DNA of 64,000 nt from Paraburkholderia hospita (lineage in GTDB: Bacteria > Pseudomonadota > Gammaproteobacteria > Burkholderiales > Burkholderiaceae): assembly GCF_002902965.1 (NCBI RefSeq), contig NZ_CP026106.1:1984001-2048000 (forward strand), given 5' to 3'. Within the stretch, counting starts at the first letter, position 1, and each line of letters starts with the position of its first letter. The notes below the pieces were generated by a model, which was not told the DNA's origin, ran no database searches, and worked only from the letters and a program-made list of their open reading frames with translations. Positions 28,122-37,709 of the stretch are shown here, piece after piece. The translations under genes were made by a program, and so were the position numbers.

Positions 28122-29069
28122 ATGAAAAAGCCGGTTCTACCGTTGACCTACGAACAGCTCGACCACTGGATCGAATCGTTGCAGCCCACACTGCTCGAAG
28201 AGCGCTTCGCCGCCGCTGTCGGCATTCTACGGGGCGGCGCACCGCTCGCGTTGATGGCTTCGCATGCGATCGGCGTGCCTGTCGCGTTTCTCAGCTATGA
28301 CCGCAGGGCGCGCCACGTCACGTGGGACTCGGCCCAACCGCTGCCGCCGCCCGGCTCGAAGGTGCTGCTGTGCGAGGACATCGCGGGCCGTGGCTTCACG
28401 CTGGTCGATTGCATTGCGTTTCTCGAACAGCACGGCCTGATCGTCAAGACGCTGACGGCCGCCTTCGACGAAATCAGCCGCATCCGCCCGGACTTCGCGA
28501 ACGACGCGTCGGGCTTCTTCGCGCTGTTCCCGTGGGAACGCCAGGCCTATACGGACGACTATCGCGACGACTGGCTGAGAGTCGAGTCCGGTTCGACCGG
28601 GAAAATGGCGGATGACCACGAATACGCGACCTATGCGATCGATCTGGACGGCATCCTGCTGCCCGACGTGCCGCTGTCACGGTATGACGAAGATCTCGCC
28701 GCCGCTTTAAACGAGCGCGACGCGCTGTTGCCGTACGAGGTCTTGCCCGACGTCGATCTGCAGAAAGTGCGCGCGGTCATCACGGGCCGGCCGCACGCCG
28801 ACCTGGAACGCACGCGCGCATGGCTCGAGCGGCACGGTTTCGGTCATCTCGAACTGGTGATGCGCACGCCCGACGCGCATGACGAAACGCCCGAAGGCGC
28901 AGCCGCGCACAAGGCGGCCGCGGCGTTGAGCTGCGGCGTCACGCATTTCATCGAAAGCGATCCCGTGCAGGCGCTCCTCATCGCGAAGCTCGCGCCGCTG
29001 CTGCGGGTGATCTGGTGGGACGCGCTCAAGCACACAGGCACGCTGATCAGCGCGTCGGCCTGGCGCTGA
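28122..29069 (+). CDS. Phosphoribosyltransferase-like / HAD-like fusion protein
   Basis: A 315-residue protein of two parts. Residues about 1-150 look like a type I phosphoribosyltransferase: VAFLSYDRR and the PRPP-loop-like VLLCEDIAGRGFTL (81-94, acidic pair E85-D86). Residues about 168-315 look like a HAD-type domain with YAIDLDGILLPD (D174 and D176), then VRAVITGRPHADLERTRAWL, the second HAD motif region. Similar proteins are sometimes annotated as orotate phosphoribosyltransferase-like, but the second domain suggests coupled base or nucleotide salvage and dephosphorylation. Start at 28122 preferred; ATG at 28035 is an alternative. Function not established. Confidence 0.7.
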   Translation: MKKPVLPLTYEQLDHWIESLQPTLLEERFAAAVGILRGGAPLALMASHAIGVPVAFLSYDRRARHVTWDSAQPLPPPGSKVLLCEDIAGRGFTLVDCIAFLEQHGLIVKTLTAAFDEISRIRPDFANDASGFFALFPWERQAYTDDYRDDWLRVESGSTGKMADDHEYATYAIDLDGILLPDVPLSRYDEDLAAALNERDALLPYEVLPDVDLQKVRAVITGRPHADLERTRAWLERHGFGHLELVMRTPDAHDETPEGAAAHKAAAALSCGVTHFIESDPVQALLIAKLAPLLRVIWWDALKHTGTLISASAWR

Positions 29070-29132
29070 GCTTGCCGAAGCGCGCCACGCTCGCGGCGCT
29101 GAGCTTTCCCGCGCCGCCGCGCTAGCGATTCC

Positions 29133-30806
29133 TCAGTCCGCCTGCTCCTTCGTGTCCCCAAGTTGCAGATGCCGCGCCGCACGCTGCGACGCGACGACGA
29201 TCAGCTTCATCGTCGCGCGGGTCGCGCCGACGAAGAGCTTGCGCGCGTTGCGCTCGTCGAACGCGTCGAAATCCACCTCGCTCAGGATCACGCACGGCGC
29301 CGACTGACCCTTGAAGCGGTAGATGGAGTCAAGCAGCACATCGCCTTCCCGATACGCGGGATTGCCGAACAGATCGTATTTGCCCGTGAAGCTGCGCAGC
29401 CGGTGCGGGCCGAGATGATCGAGCGGCCACAGCACCGAGCCTTCGCGTCCGCGAAACGACAGCACCGCGATGTCCTGCTTGCGAAAGCCAAGCGCCAGCG
29501 CCTGGGTGATCGCGCGCTTGGTCGCGTCGATGCAGCTTTCGGGCAGCTGGGTTTCGTCGTAGGTGGACAGCGAAATTTCGGAGCCGTCGAACGGACTGCC
29601 CGCCGCGAGGCCCGCCGCCAGCGGCACCGTTGCACCGACCACGCCGCGCAGATAGTCGAGGATGTCGCGCGGGCTGCGATAGTTGGTCGATTCGCGCATC
29701 ACCGTCCAGCCGGGCAGCGCGACGCTCTCGCGCATATACAGGTTCTGCAGCGGATCTTCGAGCCACCACCATGCGCCGCCCGGCTTCAGCAGCCGCTCGA
29801 GCGCGGGCACCCACGGCTGCTGGAAGTCCTGGCCTTCGTCGACGATCAGCACGTCGTACTGGAAGCGCGCGTCGATCGGCGTGTCGGCGAAGGCCCTTTC
29901 GAGTTGCTCGAACACGTCGCTGCTCTGGAAATCCGGCGCGCGGCCGCTATCCCGCACGATCTCGTCGCACAACTGGTGATAGTTCGCGACCTTCGCCTCG
30001 GGCGGCGCAACGCGCGCAATGTGATCCGCGAGCGGCCGGTTGAAGCACACATACAACGGACGCGCGCCACGCGCGACGGCGTCTTTCATCACCTGCACCG
30101 CGAGTTGCGTCTTGCCGGAGCCCGCCGTGCCGATCACGCGCAGCCGGAACGGCGCGAATTCTAGCCGCCGCGCCCATGTGGCCAGACCGCCCGCGAGCCG
30201 GGTGACGAGCGTGCCCGCCTGGCCGACCAGCGCGCTCGCGTCGGGCGCGAGCGCCAGTTCGTCGGCGAGGAAATGGTGAATCTTCGACGCGCACGGCAGA
30301 CGCGGCTCGTCCTCGGGCAGCGCCTCGCGGATGATGCTGACGAGCTTGTCCTTGCGCGTCGCATCGACAATACGCGCCGGGTTCACGCCTGAGATTGCCG
30401 CGTCCTTGACGATGTGATCCGGGCAGTACAGCAGCTCTTCGATGAAATACGTGCCCGCGCCGAACGCCGCCGTGAAGCGCCGGTGCAGCCCTTCGATCGT
30501 GCGCGCGAGCGCAATCGCGACGTTGCGCTCGGTCTGCATATAGACCTTGACCAGCCCTTTCGGCGTCTCGCGCAGGAAGCCCGTTTTCTGCTCGACGATC
30601 ATCACCCGCCCCGCCGGACTGACGATCACGAAGTCCGCCTCGCCGAACACCGAAAAGCCTTCGTGCAACCGTGTCCAGTGCACGCCGTGATAGACCGTGT
30701 ACTCGCGCGGCAGCGCTTCTTCGAGCAGCGCCAGCGTTTCGCGCTCGCGCGAGGCAGCGCCCGTGGCGGCAAGACTCTTCCAGTCGTCGGGGACAATGCG
30801 GGCCAT
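29133..30806 (-). CDS. NERD-domain nuclease/UvrD-like helicase
   Basis: A 557-residue protein. The N-terminal NERD domain (about 20-130) shows GEADFVIV (E56, D58) and VEQKTG (E72, K74), a PD-(D/E)xK-type nuclease arrangement. Then comes a superfamily I helicase: Walker A VIGTAGSGKTQLAV (near 224-237), Walker B LIVDEGQDFQ, and C-terminal SIYRFKGQSAPCVILSEVD and LFVGATRATMKLIVV. It is predicted to act on DNA in repair or defence; no defence partner genes are adjacent. The start at 30806 (MARIVPDDWKS) is supported by the adjoining conserved region; the longer frame to 30935 is not family-like. It is divergent from the GST pair. Confidence 0.87.
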   Translation of the reverse strand: MARIVPDDWKSLAATGAASRERETLALLEEALPREYTVYHGVHWTRLHEGFSVFGEADFVIVSPAGRVMIVEQKTGFLRETPKGLVKVYMQTERNVAIALARTIEGLHRRFTAAFGAGTYFIEELLYCPDHIVKDAAISGVNPARIVDATRKDKLVSIIREALPEDEPRLPCASKIHHFLADELALAPDASALVGQAGTLVTRLAGGLATWARRLEFAPFRLRVIGTAGSGKTQLAVQVMKDAVARGARPLYVCFNRPLADHIARVAPPEAKVANYHQLCDEIVRDSGRAPDFQSSDVFEQLERAFADTPIDARFQYDVLIVDEGQDFQQPWVPALERLLKPGGAWWWLEDPLQNLYMRESVALPGWTVMRESTNYRSPRDILDYLRGVVGATVPLAAGLAAGSPFDGSEISLSTYDETQLPESCIDATKRAITQALALGFRKQDIAVLSFRGREGSVLWPLDHLGPHRLRSFTGKYDLFGNPAYREGDVLLDSIYRFKGQSAPCVILSEVDFDAFDERNARKLFVGATRATMKLIVVASQRAARHLQLGDTKEQAD

Positions 30807-30961
30807 GCGCGCCTCGTCAAAATGGGGTGCGCCCATTGTACGCAACGCGTGTAGGGGCATTGGCCGCTGCCGGAAGAAAAAGGCCGCTTCGTGTATCGTT
30901 GCTGGTTGAACGCCGCGCGCAGCGCGGCTTGCCAATCAAGAAGACGAAAGAGGATTACCGG

Positions 30962-31588
30962 ATGATTACAGTCTGGGGACGCGCCAACTCGGTCAATGTG
31001 CAGAAGATCCTGTGGGTGTGCGACGAGCTGGTCTTGCCCTACAACCGCATCGACGCCGGCCTGCAGTTCGGCCGCAACGACGAACCCGAATACCTCGCGA
31101 TAAACCCGACGGGCAAGGTGCCGACGCTCGTCGACGGCGACTACGCGCTGTGGGAATCGAACTCGATCCTGCGCTATCTCGTCATGCAGTACGGCGAATC
31201 GAGCGTACTCTACCCCGATGAACCGAAGGCGCGCGCCAGCATCGACCGCTGGCTCGACTGGTCGCTGTCCACGCTGCAGCCTGCCGAGCGTCCCGTGTTC
31301 TGGGCCATCGTGCGCACGCCCGAGGCCGAGCGCGACAACGCGAAGCTCGCCGCCGACATCGACAACGTCGCGAAGCTGTGGAAGATACTCGATGCGCACC
31401 TGCAAGGGCGCTTCTTCATCGAAGGCGAGAAGTTCACGCTGGCGGACATCGTGCTAGGCGCGTATGCGAAGCGCTGGTTCGGGCTGCCGGGCGTCGAGCG
31501 TGCGTCGCTGCCGAATCTCGAACGCTGGTATCAGCGGCTGTCGACCCGCTCCGGCTTCAAGCTATACGTCGACTTCGATCTGACCTGA
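30962..31588 (+). CDS. Glutathione S-transferase family protein
   Basis: A 208-residue cytosolic GST. The thioredoxin-fold half carries WGRANSVNVQKILWVCDEL, with a Ser/Asn in the catalytic region, and NPTGKVPTLVDGD with the cis-Pro; ALWESNSILRYL is the glutathione gamma-glutamyl contact. The alpha-helical half contains FTLADIVLGAYAKRWF, the N-capping box. AGAGGA lies upstream of the ATG. It is followed after 2 bases by a second GST, so the two form an operon. Substrate unknown. Confidence 0.93.
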   Translation: MITVWGRANSVNVQKILWVCDELVLPYNRIDAGLQFGRNDEPEYLAINPTGKVPTLVDGDYALWESNSILRYLVMQYGESSVLYPDEPKARASIDRWLDWSLSTLQPAERPVFWAIVRTPEAERDNAKLAADIDNVAKLWKILDAHLQGRFFIEGEKFTLADIVLGAYAKRWFGLPGVERASLPNLERWYQRLSTRSGFKLYVDFDLT

Positions 31589-31590
31589 AT

Positions 31591-32217
31591 ATGACTATCT
31601 CGCTTTATGCATGGGGCACGCCGAACGGCCGCAAGATCAGCGTCGCCCTCGAAGAAATGGCACTGCCGTACGCCGTCAAGCTGATCAACATCACGAAGGA
31701 CGAGCAGTTCGACCCGGACTTTCTCGCGATCAGCCCGAACAACAAGATTCCCGCGATCGTCGATCCCGACGGACCGGACGGCAAGCCGATCAGCGTGTTC
31801 GAATCGGGCGCGATCCTGCTGTATCTCGGCGAAAAGACGGGCAAATTCCTGCCGCAGAGCCTGCGCGACCGGGTGCCCGTACTCGAATGGCTGATGTGGC
31901 AAATGGGCGGCTTCGGGCCGATGCCGGGCCAGGTGCATCATTTCGCGGCGCTCGCTTCCGAAGACGACAAGCGCTACGGCCTCAAGCGCTTTTCCACCGA
32001 AACGCGGCGCCTGTACAAAGTGCTCGACGCGCGCCTTGCCAAAAGCGAATACGTGGCGGGCGACCTGTCGATCGCCGACTTCGCGATTCTCGGCTGGGCG
32101 TGGCGGCACGAGCGCCACAAGGTCGATCTCGCCGAGTTTCCGAACGTGAAGCGCTGGTACGAGACGCTGTTCGCACGTCCGGGCGTGAAGCGCGGGTTCG
32201 ACGTGAAGCTCGATTGA
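31591..32217 (+). CDS. Glutathione S-transferase, YfcG-like
   Basis: A 208-residue GST starting MTISLYAWGTPNGRKISVAL, with Thr-Pro-Asn in place of a catalytic Ser/Tyr, and NNKIPAIVDPDGPDGKP with VFESGAILLYLGEKTG. These features match the Nu-class/YfcG group, which has disulfide-bond reductase activity with glutathione. SIADFAILGWAWRHERHK is the conserved helical-domain box. It lies 2 bases after the preceding GST and 19 bases before the Fur-family gene, so all three may be cotranscribed. Confidence 0.93.
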   Translation: MTISLYAWGTPNGRKISVALEEMALPYAVKLINITKDEQFDPDFLAISPNNKIPAIVDPDGPDGKPISVFESGAILLYLGEKTGKFLPQSLRDRVPVLEWLMWQMGGFGPMPGQVHHFAALASEDDKRYGLKRFSTETRRLYKVLDARLAKSEYVAGDLSIADFAILGWAWRHERHKVDLAEFPNVKRWYETLFARPGVKRGFDVKLD

Positions 32218-32236
32218 CGCACCGTATAATCAGCGG

Positions 32237-32818
32237 ATGAAAAACGCCAAGCCAACCGCTGCCGACGCTGCATCCACGCCGGGTCATGCGCATCACGCGC
32301 ATGCCGCAGATCACGCGCATTCGCACGCGGACGACCCGCATCACGATCACGCGCACGGCACGCCTGCCTCGGCCGAGGCGGCTCTCGCGCTGGCCGAAGA
32401 ATACTGCCGCGAGCGCGGCGAAAAGCTCACGCCGATCCGCCGCAAGGTGCTGGAGTTGCTGTTGACGTCGGGCCGCGCCACCAAGGCGTATTCGCTGCTC
32501 GACGACATGCGTCAGATTCACCCTGGCTCCGCGCCGCCCACCGTGTATCGCGCGCTGGATTTCCTGCTGTCCGCCGGGCTCGTGCACAAGATCGAGTCGA
32601 TCAACGCGTTCGCCGTCTGCCACGATCTCACGCAATGCCAGCACGGCATTCTGGTGGTGTGCCAGCAATGCGGCAACGTCACCGAACTGCATCAGCCGGC
32701 GCTGCGCGAAGCACTCGTCGCGCAAATCGAAAACGCAGGATACCGGCTCGCCGGTGATGGAATCGAGCTGAAAGGGTTGTGTTCCGCGTGCCAGGCGGCG
32801 CAAGCCGCCGGCAGCTGA
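32237..32818 (+). CDS. Fur-family regulator with His-rich N-terminus, probably Zur
   Basis: A 193-residue Fur-family repressor. The winged helix (LTPIRRKVLELLLTSGRATK, then PPTVYRALDFLLSAGLVHKI) is followed by the metal-binding domain with CHDLTQCQHG, two CxxC pairs (VCQQCGN and LCSACQ) for structural zinc. The short C-terminus and sequence point to Zur, the zinc uptake repressor. Residues 17-40 add 11 histidines, unusual for this family and perhaps a zinc buffer or sensor. No zinc transporter genes are in the window. It may be cotranscribed with the two GSTs. Confidence 0.88.
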   Translation: MKNAKPTAADAASTPGHAHHAHAADHAHSHADDPHHDHAHGTPASAEAALALAEEYCRERGEKLTPIRRKVLELLLTSGRATKAYSLLDDMRQIHPGSAPPTVYRALDFLLSAGLVHKIESINAFAVCHDLTQCQHGILVVCQQCGNVTELHQPALREALVAQIENAGYRLAGDGIELKGLCSACQAAQAAGS

Positions 32819-32849
32819 ACACACCCGTCAAAGCGCCGCGGTTCGAGCG

Positions 32850-33266
32850 TCAGGTCAAACCGGCGGCGCGCGCGCCTATCGCGTCATGCAATAGCGTCAC
32901 CAGCGCCTCGGGCGGCGCCGGCTTCGTCATGAAATGCTGGAATCCTTCGCCGATGCTGCGCAGCCGGTAGGCTTCATCGGTATGGCCCGTCAAGGCCACT
33001 GCGACCGAAGGTGAATGATCGCCGCGAATCTCGTGATCCCGTACGCGCTGAATCAGATAGAAGCCGTCCATAGCGGGCAGATCGAGATCGCAGACGACTG
33101 CATCGGGCAACGCCCGCACGGCCGCCTCGACACCCTCTTCCGCATCCGCCACGGCGATGACGTGGGCGCCTTCCGATTCGAGCAAAATCTTCAACGATTC
33201 CCTGTTCTGCGGATCGTCTTCCACGAGCACGATCGTGGCCTGATCGAGCCTCAATACTCCGTTCAT
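32850..33266 (-). CDS. Single-domain response regulator
   Basis: A 138-residue stand-alone receiver: acidic pair in IVLVEDDPQNRESLKILLES, phospho-acceptor Asp in VVCDLDLPAMDG, Thr in ALTGHT and Lys in FMTKPA. There is no output domain. Start at 33266 (MNGVLRLDQ) is preferred; an ATG at 33314 would add 16 residues. It is convergent with the Fur-family gene and has no kinase partner next to it. Confidence 0.85.
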   Translation of the reverse strand: MNGVLRLDQATIVLVEDDPQNRESLKILLESEGAHVIAVADAEEGVEAAVRALPDAVVCDLDLPAMDGFYLIQRVRDHEIRGDHSPSVAVALTGHTDEAYRLRSIGEGFQHFMTKPAPPEALVTLLHDAIGARAAGLT

Positions 33267-33708
33267 CTTGATGTTATGGCTTGAAAAGCTGGTTATGCAC
33301 TCTGACGTGGCCATGATGTATCTAACGCAATGTGTACCGCGCCAGCGCCGGCAGCGGAAAACGGTTCAACGTTTCTACTCTCGTATGGACGTTCTTACCA
33401 ACGAGTGACGGACGCGCTGTTCGTCCGACAAACTCCCCTGTTTCGCAAATTCGTGACTGCGCGCGCCGTCGCGCGGCGCATATCGTTCAGTCGGACTCAA
33501 TTTTACCGAACGAGTTGCAAGCGACTGTGCGCTTGTCCGCTTCGGCATATAGCTTGACGGCAGAACACACCGCGCCATGGTGACGATTGCGCAAGGCGGT
33601 TGCGTGACCGTCCGAAAGCAGACTTGCGAAACGCATAGCATGAAGCACGTAGCGTGCCGCGCCGGACTCGGTGCCCAGGCGCCTTCCGCTATTTTGATCC
33701 AACGCCGT
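33267..33708. other. Intergenic stretch without a recognised gene
   Basis: About 440 bases between two minus-strand genes. The frames that cross it are short or Arg-rich and not protein-like. It should contain the promoter of the receiver gene and the end of the TetR transcript. No repeat, RNA or clear terminator was seen. Confidence 0.35.
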
Positions 33709-34455
33709 TCACGCTGCAGCAGGCGGGGTGACGCCGTGTGTAAGCAGCGCGACCGCATGACGCGCGATGTCGTCGGCTGTCAGCTTGCGGCGCGCCGGAT
33801 CGTTGCGCCACATCGACGACGTCGCGAGCGGCAAGATCGTGAGTCCGATCACCGACAGAAAAACCAGCGAGGGCTCCAGCTCCCGATTGAGCTTGCCTTC
33901 CTTCTGCCATTTCTCGATGAACTCGATGCCGCTTTTCTGGTTCGCGTTACCGAAGCGCTCGTGCATGCGCTGCTTGAGCAGGCCGCCTTCGCTGATCACT
34001 TCGCGGATCCACAGCGACGGGAACCACGGATAATCGCCCGCCACTTCGACGAGCCGCTGCGCGAGCAGCGTGATCCCTGCGATGGGGTCGTCGGGATGCG
34101 TCTGAAAAGAGCCACTTAGCTTCGCGCGCAACGGCAGGAAGCGCTCGTCGATCAACACGTCGAGCAGTTGATCACGCGTCTTGAAGTAGTAATGCATCAT
34201 CGCGGGCGTGAAACCGGCCTCGCGCGCGACCTGGCCGAGCGTCGTATCGACGATACCCTGCCGCGCGAACAGCGCGAGCGCCGCGTCCAGCAAACGGGCG
34301 CGCTGCTCCGGCCCGCGCCCGCTGCCGGAAGGACGGCCGGGCCGGCGCCCAGCGGGCGCGCCTTGTGCGCTTGCGTCGTCGCCGCCCCGCGCCTGAGACG
34401 CCTGCTCAGCCTGATCCGAACCCGCTACCGCTGCCGATTTTGTTGCCATGACCAT
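33709..34455 (-). CDS. TetR-family transcriptional regulator
   Basis: A 248-residue regulator with a long Ala/Gly/Arg-rich N-terminal tail (about 1-50), the TetR helix-turn-helix (ARLLDAALALFARQGIVDTT, then EAGFTPAMMHYYFKTRDQLL) and a helical ligand domain. It starts at ATG 34455 or 34449 and is divergent, 72 bases away, from the MFS pump at 34528, which it probably represses. Confidence 0.88.
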   Translation of the reverse strand: MVMATKSAAVAGSDQAEQASQARGGDDASAQGAPAGRRPGRPSGSGRGPEQRARLLDAALALFARQGIVDTTLGQVAREAGFTPAMMHYYFKTRDQLLDVLIDERFLPLRAKLSGSFQTHPDDPIAGITLLAQRLVEVAGDYPWFPSLWIREVISEGGLLKQRMHERFGNANQKSGIEFIEKWQKEGKLNRELEPSLVFLSVIGLTILPLATSSMWRNDPARRKLTADDIARHAVALLTHGVTPPAAA

Positions 34456-34527
34456 GAATTTGACGAACGCTGGAATATGTCATATATTAATCTTCATGTT
34501 AATTAATTTCAAGGCATCTTGAACGCC
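34456..34527. promoter_or_regulatory. Shared promoter/operator, TetR regulator and MFS pump
   Basis: A 72-base A+T-rich divergent gap in a G+C-rich background. It contains AATATGTCATATATT near 34472-34486 and ATTAATCTTCATGTTAAT at about 34485-34502, partial inverted repeats of the size bound by TetR dimers. The promoters of both genes must overlap here. Confidence 0.5.
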
Positions 34528-36048
34528 ATGGAAGCCCAGATGCAGAGCCCCACTCTTCCTGCCGAAGCGGCGCCCGCAGCCATCGAGCGCCCGTCTCTTC
34601 GCGTGCTGTTTCCGGCACTGCTGCTGGTGATGCTGCTCGCCGCGCTCGACCAGACCATCGTATCGACGGCGCTGCCTACTATCGTCGGCGAGCTTGGCGG
34701 ACTGGACAGCCTGTCGTGGGTCGTCACCGCGTACCTGCTGACGTCGACGATCGTCGTGCCGCTGTACGGCAAGTTCGGCGACCTGTTCGGCCGCAAGGTC
34801 GTGCTGCAGACGGCCATCGTGCTGTTTCTGATCGGCTCTGCACTCTGCGGCGTCGCGCAGAACATGACGCAGCTGATCCTGTTGCGCGCGTTGCAAGGGC
34901 TGGGCGGCGGCGGATTGCTGGTGATCACGATGGCGGCGATCGGCGACGTGATTCCGCCTGCGGAGCGCGGCCGCTATCAGGGCGTGTTCGGCGGCGTGTT
35001 CGGTCTGGCGACCGTGATCGGTCCGATGATGGGCGGCTTTCTCGTCGACCATCTGTCGTGGCGCTGGATTTTCTATATCAACGTGCCGCTCGGCATCGTC
35101 GCGCTGCTCGTGATCGGCGCGGTGTTCAAGCCACGCGTCGCGCATGTAAAGCACACCATCGACTACATGGGCGCGGCTTTTCTCGCCGGCGCCCTCACCT
35201 GCCTGATCCTGTTCACGAGCCAGGGCGGCACGGTGTTACCGTGGACGTCGCCGCAACTCTGGGGCACGCTGCTGCTCGCGTTCATCTGCATCGGCGGATT
35301 CATTTATGAAGAGCGTCTCGCCGTCGAGCCGATCATGCCGCTCGAACTCTTTCGCGACCGCACCTTCCTGCTGTCGAGCGCGATCGGGTTCATCGTCGGC
35401 GTGTCGCTGTTCGGCTCGGTGACGTTCCTGCCGATGTATCTGCAGGTGGTGAAGAATTCGACGCCATCGGAAGCGGGCATGCAGATGCTGCCGATGATGG
35501 GCGGCGTGCTGCTGATGTCGATCATCACAGGCCGCATCATCAGCCGGATCGGCAAATACCGGATGTTCCCGATCATGGGCACGTTTCTCGTCGGCGTCGC
35601 GATGGTGCTGCTGACCACGCTCAAGCTCGAGACACCCGTTCATGTGATGTATGCGTACATGGGCGTGCTCGGCTGCGGTCTCGGCATGGTGATGCAAGTG
35701 CTGATTCTCGCCGTGCAGAATGCCGTGCCGTTCAAGCATCTCGGCACGGCGACGTCGGGCGCGACGCTGTTCCGTTCGATTGGCGGCTCGGTCGGCGTCG
35801 CGGCATTCGGCGCGATCTTTTCGAACGGACTCGCTTCGCGCCTGCAAGCGCTGATTCCGCCCGACACCGAACTGCCGCACGCGCTCGGCCCCGCTGCGAT
35901 TCATCACTTGCCTGCCGTGTTGCGCGACGATTATCTGCAGGCGTTCGCAAGCGCATTGCATACGGTGTATATCGTCGCGGCGTGTGTGGTGGTGCTCGCG
36001 TTCGCGCTTGCATGGCTGTTGAGAGATCATCCGCTGCGCAAGCAGTAA
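34528..36048 (+). CDS. DHA2-family MFS drug efflux transporter (EmrB/QacA type)
   Basis: A 506-residue, 14-helix MFS antiporter. Motif D1 is [20 protein letters not shown], motif [11 protein letters not shown], and motif [20 protein letters not shown], all diagnostic of proton-coupled exporters. It would pump drugs or toxic compounds from the cytoplasm. ATG at 34528; a TTG at 34519 is possible. There is no adjacent membrane-fusion protein, unlike the EmrAB locus at 40-43 kb, so it may act alone. Divergent TetR control is likely. Confidence 0.92.
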   Translation: MEAQMQSPTLPAEAAPAAIERPSLRVLFPALLLVMLLAALDQTIVSTALPTIVGELGGLDSLSWVVTAYLLTSTIVVPLYGKFGDLFGRKVVLQTAIVLFLIGSALCGVAQNMTQLILLRALQGLGGGGLLVITMAAIGDVIPPAERGRYQGVFGGVFGLATVIGPMMGGFLVDHLSWRWIFYINVPLGIVALLVIGAVFKPRVAHVKHTIDYMGAAFLAGALTCLILFTSQGGTVLPWTSPQLWGTLLLAFICIGGFIYEERLAVEPIMPLELFRDRTFLLSSAIGFIVGVSLFGSVTFLPMYLQVVKNSTPSEAGMQMLPMMGGVLLMSIITGRIISRIGKYRMFPIMGTFLVGVAMVLLTTLKLETPVHVMYAYMGVLGCGLGMVMQVLILAVQNAVPFKHLGTATSGATLFRSIGGSVGVAAFGAIFSNGLASRLQALIPPDTELPHALGPAAIHHLPAVLRDDYLQAFASALHTVYIVAACVVVLAFALAWLLRDHPLRKQ

Positions 36049-36499
36049 CGCTCTGGCGAAAACGGACAAACGCTAGCAAACAGAAGCACACTCACGCTCA
36101 ACGTCACGCACAAAAGTCGTGCAGCATTCATTCGACATGCTCTGCAGTTTTCACATACATGGGCCGGCCGCTTTGCACGCCGGCCTTTGATCTGATCGAT
36201 GTGTTTCCTATGATTAATCAGTGACGCGCCACGTTGTATTCGCGTCTATGCAAAAACCCTGATGCGCGTTCGTTTTCCCCCGGAAATCACGACACGTTTG
36301 TGTTCGGTAGGTAACAACGTCGATTGACGCGACGAGCGAAAGAAACCATATTGGCACACACAGCGGCCCCGTAACGAAAGGACTGGGCCGGCCGCTACCC
36401 AGCGCATGTGGATCGCGAGTTCCGCCAACTGCGAGTTTGCTTCAACTTCGATCCTGAGCATGCCGAAATGGCATCGCCTACAACTGGTTGGGGTTAAGC
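36049..36499 (+). other. Intergenic stretch with a terminator-like hairpin
   Basis: About 450 bases without a supported gene. GGCCGGC (36162-36168) pairs with GCCGGCC (36179-36185) and is followed by TTTGAT, a plausible terminator for the MFS gene. The rest should contain the promoter of the zinc-ribbon gene. The minus-strand frame at 36246-36764 overlaps that gene and is judged spurious. Confidence 0.45.
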
Positions 36500-37582
36500 A
36501 TGTCTGCTGAAACGTCACCTGCCCAGGGTTTCCCAACGCCGTGCACACGGTGCGGGGGTGTGCTGTATCAGCATGTCGAATTCTGCCCGTACTGCGGCGC
36601 CGATCATCCTCTCGAACGAACCCAGCGCAAACGGAACGGCACGCAACTGAGAGCCGTCGACACACAACCGCCCGCTCCTGACGAAGTCCATACCCCTGAG
36701 GCAGCCGGCCTCCCGTCGCTCGCCTCGCCCGACCTTCCAGTTCCGCCGATCGAGGAGCCGCCACCGCTACGGCAATCGGCCGGCCGCTGGCTCGCCACGA
36801 AGGGCGTCGTGCTGCTGCTCTTCATCGTCGCGCTCGGCTACGCGGGCTATCTGCTGCTCGGCGACAACCACAGGCAGGACACGGCCACCGACGAAGCGAC
36901 GAACAGCGCGAGCACGTCGGGCGGATCGATTTCACCGTACGCCGCGCCGCAAAGCGCGCGCAACACACCGACCGCCAACGTGACCAACGTGCCCGCCGCG
37001 AAGACGCCGCTCGCGCCCATCGCGCCTCCGCGCCCGCGCGTGGCCCAGCACTACCGGGACGTGCCCGATGCATTGCGCGCGGCCCGCGCCGCGCTCACGC
37101 ATAACAACCTCGCCGAAGCGCAGTCTGCGCTATCAGACGCACTGTCTGTCGAGGCAAGCAATGCGGAAGCGATGCAGATGCAAAGCGATCTGAAGGATCG
37201 CGAGAACAAGCGTGACGTTGCGCTCGGCGTTGCGACCACCTGTGCGAAAGACAAGTTATGGGGCTGCGTGCGCGAGCGCGCAGCGCAAGCGCTCGCGATC
37301 GACGTCAGCAGCGTCGATGCGCAGGCGCTGCTCGAACGCGTGATTCTTACAACGGGCTGGAAACCGCTGTCGGGCGCAACCGCGGCCGCGCCGCGCGCCA
37401 CGACGCCGCAAGCCAACGCGAACGCAGCGCCGGCGCCCACCATGCCCACGAACAACGCGGCAACGACGAACAACGCAGCCACTCCCCCAGCAACGAACAC
37501 GGCCGCCAGCAGCATCGAAGCGCAAATGCGCGCGATCCGCGAATCGGGCTGGAAAAAGGCGCCGTCAGCGAACAAACAGTAG
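36500..37582 (+). CDS. Zinc-ribbon single-pass membrane protein
   Basis: A 360-residue protein of unknown function. An N-terminal zinc ribbon has C15, C18, C29 and C32 (CTRCGG and CPYCGAD). A Pro-rich acidic linker leads to one transmembrane helix at about 97-117 (VVLLLFIVALGYAGYLLLG). Then come a low-complexity Ser/Thr/Pro region and a helical, TPR-like segment (about 190-280: ALRAARAALTHNNLAEAQSA), and an Ala/Thr/Asn-rich tail. The zinc ribbon would be cytoplasmic and the rest periplasmic. ATG at 36500. It precedes a TAXI-type binding protein by 127 bases on the same strand, so they may work together. Confidence 0.75.
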   Translation: MSAETSPAQGFPTPCTRCGGVLYQHVEFCPYCGADHPLERTQRKRNGTQLRAVDTQPPAPDEVHTPEAAGLPSLASPDLPVPPIEEPPPLRQSAGRWLATKGVVLLLFIVALGYAGYLLLGDNHRQDTATDEATNSASTSGGSISPYAAPQSARNTPTANVTNVPAAKTPLAPIAPPRPRVAQHYRDVPDALRAARAALTHNNLAEAQSALSDALSVEASNAEAMQMQSDLKDRENKRDVALGVATTCAKDKLWGCVRERAAQALAIDVSSVDAQALLERVILTTGWKPLSGATAAAPRATTPQANANAAPAPTMPTNNAATTNNAATPPATNTAASSIEAQMRAIRESGWKKAPSANKQ

Positions 37583-37709
37583 AGCAAGAAGAGCACGTCA
37601 CGCAATCGAGAAAACGAAGCTACTTAACGCATTGCAATGCCTGATGTAACGGAACATGCGCGTCAGCCGTTGGCGCATGCTGTTCAACACACCATAAGGT
37701 AGGTAGACC

